Source of the DNA: Clostridiaceae bacterium
GTDB lineage: Bacteria; Bacillota; Clostridia; Peptostreptococcales; Natronincolaceae
Direction of reading: 5' to 3'
DNA: 50,817 bases
Assembly (NCBI GenBank): GCA_020832135.1
Contig: JAFIFG010000099.1
Coordinates: 1-50,817 of the forward strand
Positions 33,341 to 42,335 of the stretch are shown in pieces. Each line of letters opens with the position of its first letter. Within the stretch, counting starts at the first letter, position 1. The notes under the pieces were generated by a model. That model ran no database searches, was not told where the DNA came from, and saw only the letters and a list, made by a program, of their open reading frames with translations. Both the position numbers and the translations under genes were made by a program.

Positions 33341-34972
33341 ATGAAAATCACTTTAGTTTTAGTTAATGGTAAAATTCATACTATGGATGGAAAAGATTGT
33401 GAAGCTGTTGCAGTATCCGACGATAAAATCGTGAAGGTGGGAACATCAGAGGAAATAAATCGGTTAGTGGACCATGATACAAAAGTTATTGATCTTGAAG
33501 GCAAATCTGTGCTCCCAGGATTTATTGATACTCATACCCATTTGGTGGGTTATGGTGCTGCATTGAATTCAGTTGATTTAAGCACTGCCAAGTCAACTGA
33601 AGATATAATCGAGTACTGTCAACAATTTATTAAAAAAAATAAAACTCAACCAGGAGAGTGGCTGCTTGGTAGAGGTTGGAATCAAAATCAGTTCATCGGT
33701 GCTAAGGAGTTTCCCACAAAGGAGGATCTAGATAAGATTGGTGATAAAAACCCATTGCTATTGTTGCGAACCTGTGGACATATAGGGGTAGCTAATACGA
33801 TAGCTTTACAGGATGTTGGTGTCACTAAAGATACCTTTATTGAAGGGGGAGCTTTTGATAAAGATTAAAAAGGAGAGCCTAATGGTGTTATCAGAGAGGC
33901 ATCACTAGAGTGGTTTAAAAAGAATGGAACTGGAAACTTTGGGATATCAGAAATAAGAAAGTCAATATTAGATGGTGGTAAGGAGTTATTGAAGTATGGC
34001 ATAACTTCTATACATAGCGAAGATTCCTATGACTTAGGGTACAGTGGGGACTTTCTAGACATATATGAAACTTATCAACAGATGGTTAAAGATGAGGAGC
34101 TTCCCATCCGAGTTTATCAAAAAATTTCCTTGCCTAAAAAACAGGATGTTAAGATGTTTTTAGAAGGCAATTTAAGAACGGGTGATGGAGATAAGTACTA
34201 TAAAGTTGGCCCTATGAAACAATGGTGTGATGGAACTATGGGCGCCAGAACAGCAGCTCTTCTAGAGCCGTATAGTGATGATCCTGATAATAAAGGAATA
34301 CTGGTATATACAAAGGAAGAATTATATGAAAATGTACTGATGGCCCACAAGGAAAATATGCAGGTTTGTCTACATGCTATAGGGGATGCCGCATTGGAAA
34401 TGATTTTAGATGTATATGAAGATGTACTAAGGGGATTCCCACGAAATGCACGACATAGAATCGTTCACTGTCAAGTAGGAAATCGTTCTTTATATGAAAG
34501 ACTGGCAAAACTAGATGTAAGCATTAATATACAGCCTCCACAAACTGCAACTGACTGGGCTATGCTGAACAGTCGTCTTGGTGATAAAAGAGAGAAGGAG
34601 AGTCACAATTGGAGAACATTAACTGATCTTGGAGTTTGTGTTACAGGAGGTTCAGACATCCCAGTTGAAAGTCCCGATGTATTCTATGGAATTTATGCTG
34701 CTGTAACTAGACAGGATGCAGAGAGGAATCCTAAGGAGGGCTGGTTACCAGAACAAAAAGTTACGGTGGAAGAAGCCATAAAAATGTACACAATGAATGC
34801 AGCCTATTCAGCTTTTGAAGAGGACACAAAAGGCAGCATCACAGAAGGAAAATTGGCGGATATGGTTGTTGTTGATCATAATCCATTTGAAGTTCAACCA
34901 GAGTACCTAAAGGACATCAAAGTAGAACAAGTGATTTTAGGCGGTAAATTAAAGCTATCAAATGTAAAATAG
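33341..34972 (+). pseudogene. Amidohydrolase (YtcJ-like, amidohydrolase_3) interrupted by one in-frame TAA
   Basis: The frame is continuous from ATG 33341 to TAG 34970-34972 except for a single TAA at 33866-33868. The first part carries the N-terminal beta domain and the metal motif GFIDTHTHL; the second carries CLHAIGDAA, HRIVHCQVG and GGSDIPVE. The text around the stop, GGAFDKD-stop-KGEPNGVIREAS, matches the family stretch GGxIxxDxxGxPTGVLRE with no residue lost, so one substitution (for example GAA or AAA to TAA) explains the break. The whole frame is 544 codons including both stops, the normal length for this metal-dependent hydrolase of N-acyl or formamide substrates. A ribosome site AGGAG precedes a TTG at 33989, but a split functional enzyme is unlikely. 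Confidence 0.88.
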
Positions 34973-34989
34973 AAGAGTACGTGGATCAT

Positions 34990-35028
34990 AAAGAGAGGGG
35001 CTGTTTTACTTAAACAGTCTCTCTCTTT
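34990..35028 (+). terminator. Intrinsic terminator of the amidohydrolase gene
   Basis: AAAGAGAGGGGCTGTTT (34990-35006) pairs with AAACAGTCTCTCTCTTT (35012-35028), one mismatch in the middle. Confidence 0.75.
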
Positions 35029-35080
35029 AATGTTATATAAAATGAATTTTTAGCTCTTTGATGGCAACTTGTTGTATTGC

Positions 35081-35190
35081 TAAGACTCCCACTTCCGCAA
35101 GTGGGAGATCAAGCACTACATCCTCGAAGTAAACTCGGCTACAATTCAGAGAGAGTACAAACTCTCTCTGAATTAAGTCTCGTTTTATCA
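35081..35190 (+). mobile_element. Orphan IS200/IS605-type right end (omega-RNA-like hairpins)
   Basis: TAAGACTCCCACTTCCGCAA begins a structured stretch: hairpin CTCCCACTT-CCGC-AAGTGGGAG (35086-35107), then AAGCACTACATCCTCGAAGT, then a 14-bp stem AATTCAGAGAGAGT / ACTCTCTCTGAATT (35143-35156 and 35161-35174) and AAGTCTCGTTTTATCACTG. The CTCCCACTT hairpin and the sequence after it are typical of the 3' end of tnpB-type IS200/IS605 elements. No tnpA, tnpB or other open frame is left, so this is a solo end or a palindrome-associated miniature element. The left boundary is not visible. It accounts for most of the 378-nt gap 34973-35350; the last 150 nt hold nothing I can name. Confidence 0.6.
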
Positions 35191-35350
35191 CTGACCTAAA
35201 GTGGATTCAAGTTATTTGTTTGTTGAAAAAATTTATGAAAATAAGAGTTCAAAGGATTAATTGGATTATTATAGAAGGTAAATAAATGATTACAATGTAT
35301 TATAATATATGATATTATGTGTGAGATAAGATAGGATAGGAGGAGTGTTT

Positions 35351-35635
35351 ATGGAGTGTAGGCTTGGGTGTGCAGCTTGCTGTATTGCACCATCGATATC
35401 TTCTGCCATACCGGGAATGCCTAATGGTAAACCTGCTGGAGTTAGATGTATTCAATTATCAAATGATAATAAGTGTAAGTTGTTTGGGGAAAAAAGAAGA
35501 CCAACTGTATGTAGCGATCTAAAACCTTGTGATGAAATGTGTGGTAAAACCGCAAAAGAGGCATACCTATATCTAGAAAATCTTGAAAAATCTACATCTG
35601 TTATTGGTAGATCTATTAATTCCCTTATATTGTAG
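35351..35635 (+). CDS. YkgJ-family cysteine cluster protein
   Basis: A 94-residue protein with the YkgJ (CxxxCxxCC-type) pattern: ECRLGCAACCIAPS at the start, then GVRCIQLSNDNKCKLFG, RPTVCSDLKPCDEMCGK. Nine cysteines in all suggest a zinc or Fe-S site. I use ATG 35351, since GGAGGAG at 35339-35345 is 5 nt upstream; GTG 35345 would be inside the box. Function is unknown in the family. It is a single-gene unit. Confidence 0.8.
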   Translation: MECRLGCAACCIAPSISSAIPGMPNGKPAGVRCIQLSNDNKCKLFGEKRRPTVCSDLKPCDEMCGKTAKEAYLYLENLEKSTSVIGRSINSLIL

Positions 35636-35756
35636 CAAATCTCTGTACATCCTAAAATTATAATATAAAAAAATTTTGCTTTATACTAATATGAATATTA
35701 AAAGGAAAACTAATTTATAGTTAAATAAAATAGGAAAACAATAGGAGGAAGATATA

Positions 35757-36092
35757 GTGAAGTTTTTGAGGTCACGTGATGTAAGAAATCTTGAAGAAAA
35801 AAATATGATGGAGGCCCAACATCAAAGAATTCAAAAAAGACTTTCCTTAGAGGGTGGACTTAGTGTAAAAGAAAGCTTAATTATGATGTTAAAAGGAATA
35901 TTTTTTGGTGTCATATTAACGGCTTTTGAATATGCTATAAAAAATCCTGAGGTTGAAGGAACATTAGGAATAATATTTAGAATAGGCTTTTTTGTATCTG
36001 CTATTGGGGTGCTTCAATTTCCCTATGGTTTATATAATTTTATAAAGGGTGTTAAACTTAGTAGTAAAAATAACAGAAAAGAAGAGAAATAG
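35757..36092 (+). CDS. Small membrane protein, 111 aa
   Basis: Unknown protein with an amphipathic N-terminal region (residues 1-40, Lys/Arg/Glu-rich) and two TM helices (about 44-62 and 73-95). The start is GTG 35757, preceded by AGGAGGAAG. I do not recognise a family. It is followed by a hairpin that overlaps its stop codon region. Confidence 0.55.
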   Translation: MKFLRSRDVRNLEEKNMMEAQHQRIQKRLSLEGGLSVKESLIMMLKGIFFGVILTAFEYAIKNPEVEGTLGIIFRIGFFVSAIGVLQFPYGLYNFIKGVKLSSKNNRKEEK

Positions 36093-36120
36093 GTTTCAAC
36101 ACCTATTCCTCTTCTTTTTT
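36077..36120 (+). terminator. Intrinsic terminator overlapping the end of the gene
   Basis: Arms 36077-36094 and 36101-36118 pair with one mismatch (GAAGAG ... CTCTTC core), followed by TT. The left arm covers the last codons and stop at 36090-36092. Confidence 0.8.
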
Positions 36121-36303
36121 AATTATCTATTTTCTAAATAGCTCTACTTATTTAATTAATGAAAAGATTTAAACTTTAGCCTTCTATTTAGGCTTGCTAT
36201 GCTCTAGGAATAAGTAAGAGAGATTTACCACAAAATATAGAAATAACTTATGTAGAAATAAGTAATATTTCTAGGTTATGAAGTTATTGTTAGGAGTGAA
36301 ACA

Positions 36304-36930
36304 ATGAATACTAAAAAAACTGAAATTATTTTTACTAATAATAGTCCCTTTTACTTAGTAAATGGGCAAAATGTCACCGATGAAAATGGTAATGTGTTGA
36401 AGGTTAAGGCAGTGTCAGCATTCTGTCGCTGTGGAAAGTCGAAATTCATGCCCTACTGTGATAATAAGCATGAAGTTGAGGGACTGCATACCGAAAAGTC
36501 CTATGACAGAGCTAAGAATAAATGGAAAAGCTATGTAGGAGATAATATTACTGTTCATTTTAACTTAGGGTTATGTTCCCATGTAGCCCTATGTCTGAAG
36601 TTACTTCCTGAGGTTTTCAACTTAGATGAAAAGCCTTGGATTAATGTAAATGGTGCTTCTGTAGAAGAAGTCATTGATGTAGTTTCCAAATGTCCCTCAG
36701 GTGCATTGACCTATACAAAAAATGAAAAGCATATTGTAGACTTTGACACTGATATTGCTATTAAAGTAATAAGTGATGGACCACTGGCTGTTCAGGGGGA
36801 TGTGGAGCTTATTGATGATCAAGAGAGTATACAAGAGCTTAAGTCACTGAAGCGATATACCCTATGCAGATGTGGAAAATCAAAAAATCAACCCTTTTGT
36901 GATGGTGCTCATATATCAAGGGAAGATTAA
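36304..36930 (+). CDS. CDGSH iron-sulfur / divergent 4Fe-4S protein
   Basis: A 208-residue protein with three parts: a CDGSH-type cluster motif CRCGKSKFMPYCDNKH (about residues 41-56), a middle divergent ferredoxin-like domain (Fer4_19 type; SHVALCLK... and SKCPSGALTY), and a second CDGSH motif CRCGKSKNQPFCDGAH (about 190-205). In both CDGSH motifs the Cys3-His ligands are complete. Such tandem proteins carry 2Fe-2S clusters and serve electron transfer or redox sensing; the partner is unknown. GGAGTGAAAC precedes the ATG. It is 111 nt upstream of a nicotinamidase-like gene. Confidence 0.9.
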   Translation: MNTKKTEIIFTNNSPFYLVNGQNVTDENGNVLKVKAVSAFCRCGKSKFMPYCDNKHEVEGLHTEKSYDRAKNKWKSYVGDNITVHFNLGLCSHVALCLKLLPEVFNLDEKPWINVNGASVEEVIDVVSKCPSGALTYTKNEKHIVDFDTDIAIKVISDGPLAVQGDVELIDDQESIQELKSLKRYTLCRCGKSKNQPFCDGAHISRED

Positions 36931-37041
36931 AAAAATGAACTTTTTTGATAAAGAGATATTAAAAATTCTGCCAATTTGATATAATGAAGCTGTTATGATA
37001 CTGCTTTCAGAAATAGCTTTTTTATGAAGGGTGGTTTAAAC

Positions 37042-37557
37042 GTGAAAAAGGTTTTGTTGGTAATCGATATGCTTAAGGATTTTTGTACAGAGGGAGGGGT
37101 GCTAGCATCGGATCAATCTGGAAATGTTTATGCTGTAGATATAGTCCCTTTTGTAGTGGAAAAGACAAGAGAGTTTGAAGATGTTATCTTTATTTGTGAT
37201 CATCATGAACCTAATGATTTAGAATTTAATCGATTTCCTGTTCACTGTGTAAAGGGGACAGAGGGAGCAGAGTTAATTGATGAGCTTCGGGAGTTTAAAG
37301 ATAAAGGCATAGTTATTCATAAGCAACGCTATAGCAGTTTTTTTAATACAAATCTAGGAGAACTGGCGGAGGATTATGATGAGTTTCACTTAGTTGGTGT
37401 ATGTACCAATATTTGTGTTCTTTATACTGCTGAAGAATTATGCAATCTAGATAAGCGAGTTTTTGTTTATACGAAGGGTGTAGCATCCTTTGATGCTGAA
37501 GGACATAAATTTGCTCTCCAACAGATGGAACAGGTGTTAGGGGCGAAAATAGTATAA
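37042..37557 (+). CDS. Nicotinamidase / isochorismatase-family cysteine hydrolase
   Basis: A 171-residue hydrolase. The catalytic triad of the family is visible: Asp in VIDMLKDF (residues about 8-14), Lys in HKQRYSSF, and Cys in GVCTNICVLYTAE. CDHHEPND matches the metal-binding DxHxxxD-type loop of nicotinamidases, so nicotinamide deamidation for NAD salvage is likely. I prefer GTG 37042 because AAGGGTGG lies 8-9 nt upstream; ATG 37024 lies in frame but lacks a ribosome site. Its 3' end is 58 nt before the htpG promoter. Confidence 0.85.
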   Translation: MKKVLLVIDMLKDFCTEGGVLASDQSGNVYAVDIVPFVVEKTREFEDVIFICDHHEPNDLEFNRFPVHCVKGTEGAELIDELREFKDKGIVIHKQRYSSFFNTNLGELAEDYDEFHLVGVCTNICVLYTAEELCNLDKRVFVYTKGVASFDAEGHKFALQQMEQVLGAKIV

Positions 37558-37615
37558 CTATAGTATAATTTTGAGTTAATAATAAGTTTTTAATTACAAA
37601 TATAAGCTGAAGATA

Positions 37616-37674
37616 TTGACAAATAAAATAAATTTGGTAAATTAGAATTAGCACTCTATTGAATAGAGTGCTAA
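37616..37674 (+). promoter_or_regulatory. htpG promoter with CIRCE operator (HrcA site)
   Basis: TTGACA at 37616-37621 and TAAATT at 37638-37643 (16-bp spacer) are followed at once by TTAGCACTC (37648-37656), nine spacer bases, and GAGTGCTAA (37666-37674), a full match to the CIRCE consensus. HrcA bound here blocks transcription until heat shock. The same operator in B. subtilis controls groE and dnaK, not htpG. Confidence 0.93.
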
Positions 37675-37712
37675 TTCATGGATAAAATTTTAAGTGGAAG
37701 GAGAGAAATCCA

Positions 37713-39593
37713 ATGACAAAAAAGGAGTTTAAAGCAGAATCTAAAAGATTATTAGACCTAATGGTTAATTCTATCTATACCCATAAGGAAATCTTCCTAA
37801 GGGAACTTATTTCCAATTCCAGTGATGCCATTGATAAGATGTATTATAGGGCATTAACAGATGAAAATATAACCTTTAACAAAGATGATTACTACATAAA
37901 AATAACAGCTGATAAAGAGAATAGGACATTAACTGTACTTGATACAGGGATTGGAATGACAAAGGAAGAATTAGAGGAAAACTTAGGGGTAATAGCTCAA
38001 AGTGGTTCCTTCGCCTTTAAAAAAGAAAATGAATTGAAGGATGGCTTTGATATCATAGGTCAATTTGGAGTAGGTTTTTATTCGGCATTTATGGTGGCGG
38101 ATTCCGTTACAGTGGTTACTAAAGCCCTAGGGGGTAATGAAGGGTACAAATGGGAATCTACAGGTGCTGATGGATATACCATCGAGTCTTATGAAAAAGA
38201 AGAGGTTGGAACAGAAATTATTTTAAAACTAAAGGAAAATACAGAGGATGAAAATTATGATGAGTTTTTAGAAGAATATAGATTAAAATCCATCATAAAG
38301 AAATATTCAGATTTTATAAGATACCCTATCAAAATGGATATCACCACCAGCAAACTAAAAGAAGGCTCAGAGGATGAGTGTGAAGATGTGGTGGAGGAAC
38401 AGATTGTTAACAGCATGATTCCTATGTGGCGTAAAAACAAAAGTGAGCTTACAAAGGAAGATTATGAGAACTTCTATGCTGAAAAGCATTATGGTTTTGA
38501 TAAACCATTAAAGCATATTCATATTAGCGCTGACGGAGCGGTAAGGTACAATGCCATACTGTTTATTCCTGAAAAGATGCCCTATGATTTCTATACGACG
38601 GAATATGAAAAAGGTCTAGAGCTGTATTCAAGTGGTGTGCTAATCATGAACAAGTGTGCTGATCTAGTGCCAGATTATTTTAGCTTTGTAAAGGGTATGG
38701 TGGACTCTGAAGATTTATCCTTAAATATTTCTAGGGAAATGTTACAGCATGATAGACAGTTGAAAGTAATTGCCAAGAGAATGAAAGAAAAGATCAAAGG
38801 TGAGTTACAATCCCTTCTTAAGAATGATAGAGAAAAATATGAAGCCTTCTATGAGAACTTTGGTAGACAATTAAAGTATGGAGTTTATAGTGATTTTGGA
38901 CAAAACAAAGAGACCTTGAAGGATTTATTAATGTTCTACTCTTCAAAGGAAAAGAAAATGACAACCCTAGAAGAGTATGTAGACAGAATGAAGGAGGATC
39001 AAAAATATATTTACTATGCCTCTGGAGATTCTATTGAAAAAATTAATAAAATGCCACAAACTGAACTGCTAGCAGAAGAAGGCTATGAAATTCTATACTT
39101 TACAGATGATGTAGATGAATTCGCTATTCGTATGCTGATGAATTATAAGGAGAAGGAATTTAAATCTGTATCCAGTGGAGATTTAGGTATAGAAGAAAAA
39201 GATAAAGAAGAGGAAAAAGAGGAAGAAAATCAAGATACAAAAGAGGTCTTTGCATTTATGAAGGAGTCTTTATCAGATAAGATTAAGGATGTTAGACCAT
39301 CAAAGAGGCTGAAAAATCATCCAGTATGTCTTGCAACCGATGGAGAAGTTACCATGGAAATGGAAAAAATATTAAGTGCTATGCCAAATAATCAAGGGAT
39401 AAGAGCAGAAAGAGTACTAGAAATTAATGTGAATCATGATGTTTTCAATGCATTAAAGGATGCCTTTGAAAATGATAAAGAGAAGTTAAAAGTATACACC
39501 AATGTATTATATAATCAAGCATTGCTTATAGAAGGTGTAGCAATAGAGGATCCTGTAGAATTTACCAATAATATATGTAAATTAATGCAGTAG
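37713..39593 (+). CDS. htpG: Molecular chaperone HtpG (Hsp90)
   Basis: A 626-residue cytoplasmic Hsp90 ATPase. N-terminal GHKL motifs are clear: [13 protein letters not shown] (Bergerat N box), [24 protein letters not shown]; the middle domain has the catalytic-loop [13 protein letters not shown]; the C-terminal dimerisation domain ends the protein. A charged insert (about residues 488-510, [15 protein letters not shown]) separates middle and C-terminal domains. The ATG is 5-6 nt after GGAGAG. It stands alone behind a CIRCE-regulated promoter and before a terminator. Confidence 0.97.
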   Translation: MTKKEFKAESKRLLDLMVNSIYTHKEIFLRELISNSSDAIDKMYYRALTDENITFNKDDYYIKITADKENRTLTVLDTGIGMTKEELEENLGVIAQSGSFAFKKENELKDGFDIIGQFGVGFYSAFMVADSVTVVTKALGGNEGYKWESTGADGYTIESYEKEEVGTEIILKLKENTEDENYDEFLEEYRLKSIIKKYSDFIRYPIKMDITTSKLKEGSEDECEDVVEEQIVNSMIPMWRKNKSELTKEDYENFYAEKHYGFDKPLKHIHISADGAVRYNAILFIPEKMPYDFYTTEYEKGLELYSSGVLIMNKCADLVPDYFSFVKGMVDSEDLSLNISREMLQHDRQLKVIAKRMKEKIKGELQSLLKNDREKYEAFYENFGRQLKYGVYSDFGQNKETLKDLLMFYSSKEKKMTTLEEYVDRMKEDQKYIYYASGDSIEKINKMPQTELLAEEGYEILYFTDDVDEFAIRMLMNYKEKEFKSVSSGDLGIEEKDKEEEKEEENQDTKEVFAFMKESLSDKIKDVRPSKRLKNHPVCLATDGEVTMEMEKILSAMPNNQGIRAERVLEINVNHDVFNALKDAFENDKEKLKVYTNVLYNQALLIEGVAIEDPVEFTNNICKLMQ

Positions 39594-39603
39594 TTTAAAA
39601 GTT

Positions 39604-39645
39604 AAAGCCATCACCAAAGTATATTAGATTTGGTGGTGGCTTTTA
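39604..39645 (+). terminator. Intrinsic terminator after htpG
   Basis: AAAGCCATCACCAAA (39604-39618) with TTTGGTGGTGGCTTT (39629-39643), one G-U pair, then T. Confidence 0.82.
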
Positions 39646-39744
39646 ATGTCAGCAGAAGAAGTTATAATAACAATGAACAAGAGAATTCTGATATAATAGT
39701 ATTAATTACATATATAGTATTTAAAGCAAATTGGAGGAATATAA

Positions 39745-40629
39745 ATGAAGGATAAAATGCCCATTATTTTTGTATTGCTGGCTGGGGTGTTATGGGGTAC
39801 CACTGGAACAGCTCAAACGTTTGCACCTGAAGGTGCACTACCGGTAACAGTAGGGGCAATTCGTATGGCGGTTGGAGGAGTTACTCTACTTCTGTTTGCC
39901 ACTATTCAAGGCAAATTAAACCTTAAGAATTGGCCATGGAAGACAACGGTGATAGCAGCAGGTAGCATAGCAGCTTTTCAACCTCTTTTTTTCTCAGCAG
40001 TGGCTATTACAGGGGTTGCTGTAGGAACGGTTGTGGCTATAGGTAGTTCTCCTGTTTTAGCAGGGATATTAGAAGGAGTATTTTGGAGAAAAATTCCAGA
40101 AAAGAAGTGGTGGGTATCAACCTTATTAGCTATTATAGGATGTGTACTTCTTTTTTCTAGTAACAACCAAGAGATCACCATAAGTCCCATTGGAATCGTT
40201 ATGGCACTAGGGGCAGGATTAGGATTTGCTATTTATACTTTATTTAGTAAACAATTGTTACAAAATCATGCCACTGAAGCTGTTACTGCAGTTGTTTTTA
40301 CTTTGAGTGGTTTGTTTTTAGCACCTCTATTGATTATATATGATACATCATGGTTATTAGAATTCCGTGGTATAGCTGTTGCCCTGCATCTTGGTGTAAT
40401 TGCCACCGCTGCTGCATATCTTTTATTTGTCCAGGGACTAATTGGAGTATCGGCATCTACAGCCCTTACCCTTATTCTAGCAGAGCCCCTTACTGCTGCA
40501 ATATTAGGAGTATTTATTGTAGGGGAGGAATTAACTCTATTGGCATGGTTTGGGGTAGCTTTGCTGCTCTTAGGTTTAGGGTTACTGTCTTATACACCTA
40601 AGAAAATAGCTGTTGAAGAAGTTAATTAA
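39745..40629 (+). CDS. EamA/DMT-family exporter
   Basis: A 294-residue protein with ten predicted TM helices and two EamA repeats (first LLAGVLWGTTGTAQTF, second GLGFAIYTLFSKQL). The drug/metabolite transporter superfamily exports amino acids, purines or other metabolites; the substrate cannot be told. GGAGG precedes the ATG. A terminator follows, so it is a single-gene unit. Confidence 0.9.
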   Translation: MKDKMPIIFVLLAGVLWGTTGTAQTFAPEGALPVTVGAIRMAVGGVTLLLFATIQGKLNLKNWPWKTTVIAAGSIAAFQPLFFSAVAITGVAVGTVVAIGSSPVLAGILEGVFWRKIPEKKWWVSTLLAIIGCVLLFSSNNQEITISPIGIVMALGAGLGFAIYTLFSKQLLQNHATEAVTAVVFTLSGLFLAPLLIIYDTSWLLEFRGIAVALHLGVIATAAAYLLFVQGLIGVSASTALTLILAEPLTAAILGVFIVGEELTLLAWFGVALLLLGLGLLSYTPKKIAVEEVN

Positions 40630-40656
40630 AATTAAAGTTAAATTAAACTCACTACT

Positions 40657-40697
40657 CAACAAAATGTTAACAGGAACATTTTGTTGGGTTTTTTTAT
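40657..40697 (+). terminator. Intrinsic terminator after the exporter gene
   Basis: CAACAAAATGTT (40657-40668), 6-nt loop, AACATTTTGTTG (40675-40686), then GG and a run of T. Confidence 0.85.
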
Positions 40698-40707
40698 TTA
40701 AAAATCA

Positions 40708-40755
40708 TTGCACATATTTTATATCTGTTATATATTATATATAACAGATATAAAA
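40708..40755 (+). promoter_or_regulatory. Promoter with 39-nt palindromic operator of the GntR operon
   Basis: TTGCAC (40708-40713), 17-bp spacer, TATATT (40731-40736). The -10 lies inside a perfect palindrome of 19-bp arms around one base (40717-40735 and 40737-40755; core ATCTGTTATATA / TATATAACAGAT). The regulator gene starts 33 nt downstream, so autorepression by the GntR protein is likely. Confidence 0.72.
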
Positions 40756-40788
40756 GTAAGCCTAAGGATAAAATAAAGAGGTGATAAA

Positions 40789-41181
40789 ATGTTTTTACAA
40801 ATACAATTTGAATCAGAGATCCCTATTTATCAGCAGATAAAGAACCAGATTATTAGAGGAATAGCTTTAGGTGAATTGGAGTTGGGAGAGGACTTACCCT
40901 CTGTTAGACAGTTGGCTGCTGATATTGGTATCAATTTTCATACTGTTAATAAGGTGTATAATCAATTAAAGCAGGAGGGTTGGGTTGTAATTCACAGAAA
41001 GAGCGGTGTGATGGTGAATCCAGATTTAAAGCCTGAAAAAACTCCAGAATATATGGAGAGTTTAGAGGAGCTTCTAAAAATCACTACGGCAGAAGCCTAT
41101 TTGAGAGGTCTTGAAAAAAAAGAATTTATAGCATTAATAGAAAAAAATTATGAAAGCTACAAATCACAGGAGGGGGAGTAA
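40789..41181 (+). CDS. GntR-family transcriptional regulator, YtrA type
   Basis: A 130-residue regulator with the GntR winged helix (IPIYQQIKNQIIRGIALGELELGEDLPSVRQLAADIGINFHTVNKVYNQLKQEGWVV, about residues 9-65) and only a short C-terminal helix. The short tail is the YtrA subfamily type, which usually controls transporter or membrane protein operons at palindromic sites. GAGGTG precedes the ATG. The next gene starts one base after its stop. The 39-nt palindrome just upstream is the likely operator. Confidence 0.9.
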   Translation: MFLQIQFESEIPIYQQIKNQIIRGIALGELELGEDLPSVRQLAADIGINFHTVNKVYNQLKQEGWVVIHRKSGVMVNPDLKPEKTPEYMESLEELLKITTAEAYLRGLEKKEFIALIEKNYESYKSQEGE

Positions 41182-41182
41182 A

Positions 41183-42304
41183 ATGTTCTTATTTACATTT
41201 CTATTAAACTTATTTACAGTATATATACCACTGTTGCTCATTGGTTTTTTTATGCCTAATTTTACAAAAAAGACTTTGCTCTTTGGGATCGTTATTCCGG
41301 AGGAAGTCAGTAAAAATGAAGAAGTGATAAAGCTAGAGAAGATATATAAAAGAAATTATGGTCTATCAGCAGTTTTGGTTAGTGTTGTAATAAATATAAT
41401 TTCAATCAAGACTCAGAATGTACATTTATTATCCTGGGGCATTATGATATTGATTCTTATTATGACTGCAAACTATGTTTATGTACACAATAAAGCAAAA
41501 TTATTAAAGAAAGAAAAGGGCTGGACTATTGACAAAAAACAGGTGGTAGTAGTTAATACATCACATCATCATAAACAAAGTTATTTATCTCCCCATTGGT
41601 TCTGGATACCTATTAGTATCATGTTGTTTACATTTGTATTTACTATGATACAGTATCCTCATTTACCTGAAGAAATACCAATTCGTTTTGACTATAGTGG
41701 CGAAGCTATAGGTTATAGCACCAAGAGTTTTTTCAGTGGTTTTGGATTGCCCTTAACACAGCTGGGAATCACCATCCTATTTTATTTTATCTATAGGATG
41801 ATTAAAGGGGTAAAGCCTAGTATTCAAGCCTCCAGACCTAAGGTATCCCTACAACAAAATCAAATAGCGAAATACTATTGGGCTATATATTTGCTAGGAA
41901 CCTTAGTAGTGCTACAGCTACATTTTAGCTATATTCAATTAAATGTTTTACAGGTTATCAATCCTGCAGCACCAGTGAATCTTTTAATTCATGCTTTCGC
42001 CATAGCAATTCCGATGTTAGGAGCGATATTAGTAGCAGTAAAAACCGGTCAAAGTGGCAGTAGAATAAAGGTAGAACTGTCAGAAGAAGCAGATACTAAT
42101 GTGATTGATAGGGAAGATGATAGATTTTGGAAATGGGGGATGTTTTACTATAACCCTGAAGATCCAAGTTTAATGATAGAAAAAAGGTTTGGTATAGGAT
42201 GGACGATTAATTGTGGCCGACCTATTGGCATGGCTATCACCATCATAATTTTGGTGGTGTTAGTTGGTGGACTTGTATTGCCTAGGGTATTAGGTGGAAA
42301 TTGA
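41183..42304 (+). CDS. DUF1648 / DUF5808 membrane protein (SdpI-like)
   Basis: A 373-residue membrane protein with about eight TM helices. DUF1648 is seen at about residues 145-195 (FTMIQYPHLPEEIPIRFDYSGEAIGYS), and a C-terminal DUF5808-like segment reads DDRFWKWGMFYYNPEDPSLMIEKRFGIGWTINCGRP. DUF1648 occurs in SdpI-type immunity proteins against self-made killing factors, and in YtrA-regulated operons. I use ATG 41183, with AGGAGGGGGAG 4-14 nt upstream; the frame is open back to 41150 inside the gntR gene. It starts one base after the regulator stop, so the two are translationally linked. Confidence 0.85.
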   Translation: MFLFTFLLNLFTVYIPLLLIGFFMPNFTKKTLLFGIVIPEEVSKNEEVIKLEKIYKRNYGLSAVLVSVVINIISIKTQNVHLLSWGIMILILIMTANYVYVHNKAKLLKKEKGWTIDKKQVVVVNTSHHHKQSYLSPHWFWIPISIMLFTFVFTMIQYPHLPEEIPIRFDYSGEAIGYSTKSFFSGFGLPLTQLGITILFYFIYRMIKGVKPSIQASRPKVSLQQNQIAKYYWAIYLLGTLVVLQLHFSYIQLNVLQVINPAAPVNLLIHAFAIAIPMLGAILVAVKTGQSGSRIKVELSEEADTNVIDREDDRFWKWGMFYYNPEDPSLMIEKRFGIGWTINCGRPIGMAITIIILVVLVGGLVLPRVLGGN

Positions 42305-42335
42305 TATGGTTATTGAAAAGTAAGGAGAGGGTTAG

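Noticed and set aside
33977-33991. Second start (AGGAG + TTG) that would make the 3' half of the amidohydrolase a separate gene
   Set aside because: The box lies inside codons conserved with the family, the spacing is only 3 nt, and the 5' half would be a useless fragment; one broken gene is simpler.
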